From: Actinocatenispora rupis | Lineage (GTDB): Bacteria; Actinomycetota; Actinomycetes; Mycobacteriales; Micromonosporaceae | NCBI RefSeq assembly: GCF_016861975.1 | Contig: NZ_BOMB01000027.1 | Coordinates: forward strand, 1-64,000 | Direction: 5' to 3' | DNA: 64,000 bases | Shown: one piece after another, positions 62,333 through 64,000 of the stretch | How the letters are laid out: each line of letters begins with the position of its first letter | Numbering within the stretch: the stretch's first letter is position 1 | Notes under the pieces: model-generated | What the model saw: the letters and a program-made list of their open reading frames with translations, nothing else | Databases searched by the model: none | What the model was told of the DNA's origin: nothing | Translations under genes and position numbers: made by a program

Positions 62333-62427
62333 CGGCGCTCAGCGCCACCCCGCGCGGTGCCGCAGCGCCACCACAGCGGTGCTCAGCGCGACCCCGCGCG
62401 GTGCGCTCAGCGCCACCCCGCGGTGCC
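62333..62427. repeat. GC-rich intergenic minisatellite
   Basis: Three or four diverged units built around GCTCAGCGCCACCCCGCG and GGTGC lie between the NUDIX stop and the cupredoxin promoter region. Unit length varies (about 22-36 bp). There is no regular spacer, so it is not a CRISPR array. Confidence 0.7.
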
Positions 62428-63063
62428 TCAGACGTCCGGCGGCAGCGGCTCGACGCGCGACTCGTCCCACGGCCGAGACCAGCCGGCGAGGTCGAGCAGC
62501 TTCGCCACGATGCCGCCGGTGAAGCCCCACACGAGCATGTCGTCCACCCGGAACGCCGGCCCGACGTACCCGCTGCGGTGGCGGACCCGGAACCGGTTGG
62601 CCGGGTCGGCGAGCGCCGCGATCGGCAGCCGCGCCACCCGGGCCACCTCGCCCGGGTCGAGCGCCGTCACCGGGTGCGGCTCGCGCCACCAGGCGAGTAC
62701 CGGAGTGACGTTGAAGCGGGAGACCGACAGGTACAGCTCGGGCAGCACGGCGACCACCTCCGCCGTCTCCGGCCGCAGACCGATCTCCTCCGCCGCCTCG
62801 CGCAGCGCCGTACCGGCGGGGCCGTCGTCGCCCGGCTCGGCGCCGCCGCCGGGGAACGCGCACTGGCCGGCGTGGTCGCGCAGGGTCGCCGCGCGTTCGA
62901 TCATCACCAGGTCGGGCCCGGACTCGCCGGCGCCGAGCAGGACGAGTACGGCGCCGTCCCGGCCGGCGCCGTTCGGCCGCACCGTACGGGGAAAGTCGGT
63001 GGCGCGCAGCGGCGTCACCCCGTCGGCGAGGGTGCGGAACCAGTCGGGCAGCTGTGTCGTCAC
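62428..63063 (-). CDS. NUDIX hydrolase, CoA pyrophosphatase-like
   Basis: The product is 211 aa. The Nudix box is complete: FPGGGAEPGDDGPAGTALRE, then AAEEIGL (G-x5-E-x7-REUxEExGU pattern with a spacing variant typical of CoA-diphosphatase relatives). It would hydrolyse nucleotide diphosphate derivatives such as CoA or NADH. GTG overlaps the stop of the thioredoxin-like gene (GTGA). The position matches the NUDIX gene Rv3672c in mycobacteria. Confidence 0.9.
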   Translation of the reverse strand: MTTQLPDWFRTLADGVTPLRATDFPRTVRPNGAGRDGAVLVLLGAGESGPDLVMIERAATLRDHAGQCAFPGGGAEPGDDGPAGTALREAAEEIGLRPETAEVVAVLPELYLSVSRFNVTPVLAWWREPHPVTALDPGEVARVARLPIAALADPANRFRVRHRSGYVGPAFRVDDMLVWGFTGGIVAKLLDLAGWSRPWDESRVEPLPPDV

Positions 63064-63611
63064 GGCTTCAGCTTCCCCGTCACCATGCGGTCCAGCGAGT
63101 CCGCCGTCAGCGCCGTCCCGTTGTACGTCTCGACCAGCCGGCCGCGGCCGTCCACCAGCAGCGTCACCGGCAGCGCGGAGCGGCCGACGCCGGTCAGCAG
63201 CGCGCGGTCCGGGTCGAACAGCGTCGGCAGCCGTACCTTCGCGTCCCGGGCGAACGACAGCCCCGCGGTCCGGGTGTCCTTGGTGTCGACGGTGAGGACG
63301 ACGACGTCGGGGTGGGCCGTGGCGTACCGCTGGATCTCGGGAAGTTCGCGGCGGCACGGCTCGCACCAGGACGCCCACAGGTTGACGACCGTCGGCTTCC
63401 CGTACGCCCGGTTCAGCGGGACGGACGCGCCGCCGGTGAAGCAGGGCAGGGTGACCGCCGGCGCGGTGGGCTTCGCGGTCGCCGGCCCGGACGGCGTGGG
63501 GCAGCGGGCGAACCAGACGGGCTCGTGGCTGGGCCTCGCCTGCGGGGTCGCCGAGGTGCCGCAGCCGGCGAGCAGGAGCAGAGCCGCGAGCACCACCCAG
63601 GTACGTCTCAC
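63060..63611 (-). CDS. TlpA/ResA-like thioredoxin-fold lipoprotein
   Basis: The product is 183 aa. Signal peptide with lipobox LLAGC (~17), then a thioredoxin fold with [19 protein letters not shown] (CxxC redox pair) and the cis-Pro in [16 protein letters not shown]. It reduces or isomerises disulfides, or matures cytochromes, outside the membrane. The GTG start overlaps the nth stop and the stop overlaps the NUDIX start, giving a tight three-gene chain. Confidence 0.9.
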   Translation of the reverse strand: MRRTWVVLAALLLLAGCGTSATPQARPSHEPVWFARCPTPSGPATAKPTAPAVTLPCFTGGASVPLNRAYGKPTVVNLWASWCEPCRRELPEIQRYATAHPDVVVLTVDTKDTRTAGLSFARDAKVRLPTLFDPDRALLTGVGRSALPVTLLVDGRGRLVETYNGTALTADSLDRMVTGKLKP

Positions 63612-64000
63612 GGCAGCGGCGCCCCGGCCGCGGCGGCCAGTTCCGCGACGCGCGGGCCCTTGAGCAGCTTCGCGGCGACCGCCTTGTCCGTCGGCCCCGC
63701 CCCGTACGACGGGCAGAGGCTGGCGAGGGTGCACGCGCCGCACGCCGGCTTGCGGGAGTGGCAGACCCGCCGGCCGTGGAAGATCACCCGGTGCGACAGC
63801 ATCGTCCAGTCGCGCTTCTCGAACAGCGCGCCGACCGCGTGCTCGATCTTCACCGGGTCGGTCTCCGAGGTCCACCCCCACCGCTGTACCAACCGGGAGA
63901 AGTGGGTGTCCACGGTGATCCCCGGTACGTCGAACGCGTTGCCGAGGATCACGTTCGCCGTCTTGCGCCCCATCCCGGGCAGCGTGACCAGGTCCGCCAG
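63608..64000 (-). CDS. nth: Endonuclease III (partial, 5' end beyond window)
   Basis: Only the C-terminal ~130 residues are present. The helix-hairpin-helix reads [13 protein letters not shown] with the catalytic Lys; [14 protein letters not shown] carries the catalytic Asp. The [4Fe-4S] loop C-x6-C-x2-C-x5-C appears as [17 protein letters not shown]. It removes oxidised pyrimidines from DNA and cuts the abasic site. The frame runs through the window edge at 64000. Confidence 0.95.
   Translation of the reverse strand: MADLVTLPGMGRKTANVILGNAFDVPGITVDTHFSRLVQRWGWTSETDPVKIEHAVGALFEKRDWTMLSHRVIFHGRRVCHSRKPACGACTLASLCPSYGAGPTDKAVAAKLLKGPRVAELAAAAGAPLP

Noticed and set aside
62333-62427. CRISPR or regulatory iteron array
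   Set aside because: Unit length is irregular and no spacers or dyads repeat; it is called a minisatellite only.

Overview
The window is high-GC actinobacterial chromosome: GTG starts are frequent, neighbouring genes are often coupled through GTGA/ATGA overlaps, and the DNA is rich in GTAC words. It also carries an HU protein with a long Lys/Ala tail, mycothiol-type DinB and maleylpyruvate-isomerase-like enzymes, bacterial Ku/LigD end joining and a c-di-AMP riboswitch on an NlpC/P60 gene. The style fits a Micromonosporaceae-like actinomycete. That placement is an inference, since there is no 16S gene or other decisive marker here.

Region 1 (1 to about 9400) looks like the inner end of an integrated or decayed island. 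It holds a membrane P-loop/TPR protein with nine near-identical 42-residue repeats, a truncated ZnuA-like lipoprotein start under a perfect 23-bp palindrome, hypothetical genes, and a distinctly lower-GC block. That block contains a nucleotidyltransferase overlapping a PPP-type phosphatase, a DUF4062 (TIR-like)-TPR protein, and an unknown protein with a hydrophobic C-terminus. At 9403-9474 a tRNA-Lys(UUU) lies with its 3' end facing the island; its 5' half is canonical but its 3' half is damaged. It probably marks the attachment boundary.

Region 2 (9.5-28 kb) is ordinary chromosome with regulators and enzymes: a membrane-anchored Hsp70-like protein, DinB, an SDR/TetR pair with two operators, a NarL-type two-component system beside an ABC permease, GNAT, PhoD, Gfo/Idh and MDR oxidoreductases, and coaA. 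A truncated phosphotransferase is followed by a 70-aa gene under a textbook LexA box. A TetR/DHA2 efflux pair and a stand-alone LigD polymerase come next.

Region 3 (28-49 kb) holds HU, a second Hsp70-like protein, a translationally coupled ROK kinase-NanE-RpiR amino-sugar operon, and a split NHEJ locus (LigD-type polymerase and ligase, divergent from Ku). It continues with a membrane protein, a STAS antagonist, a prolyl oligopeptidase, a third Hsp70-like protein, and catabolic PLP and aldo-keto enzymes. The c-di-AMP riboswitch then precedes a secreted NlpC/P60 hydrolase.

Region 4 (49-64 kb) has a PAS-GGDEF-EAL protein, an SAM methyltransferase, DUF5999, and an SNF2 helicase coupled to a SWIM protein. 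A MITE-like inverted-repeat module is wedged between the stop codons of two convergent genes. Further on are a phosphodiesterase, a WYL regulator, an EEP hydrolase and a mycosin-like subtilase. The right end is the nth - TlpA-like - NUDIX - (cupredoxin) - marP block, which resembles the Rv3674c-Rv3671c order of Mycobacterium tuberculosis.

Most promising for novelty are the nucleotidyltransferase-phosphatase operon with its DUF4062 neighbour, the LexA-box micro-gene, the three Hsp70-ATPase receptor-like proteins, and the inverted-repeat module at 56.6 kb. No CRISPR array, rRNA gene, intact transposase or integrase was seen.
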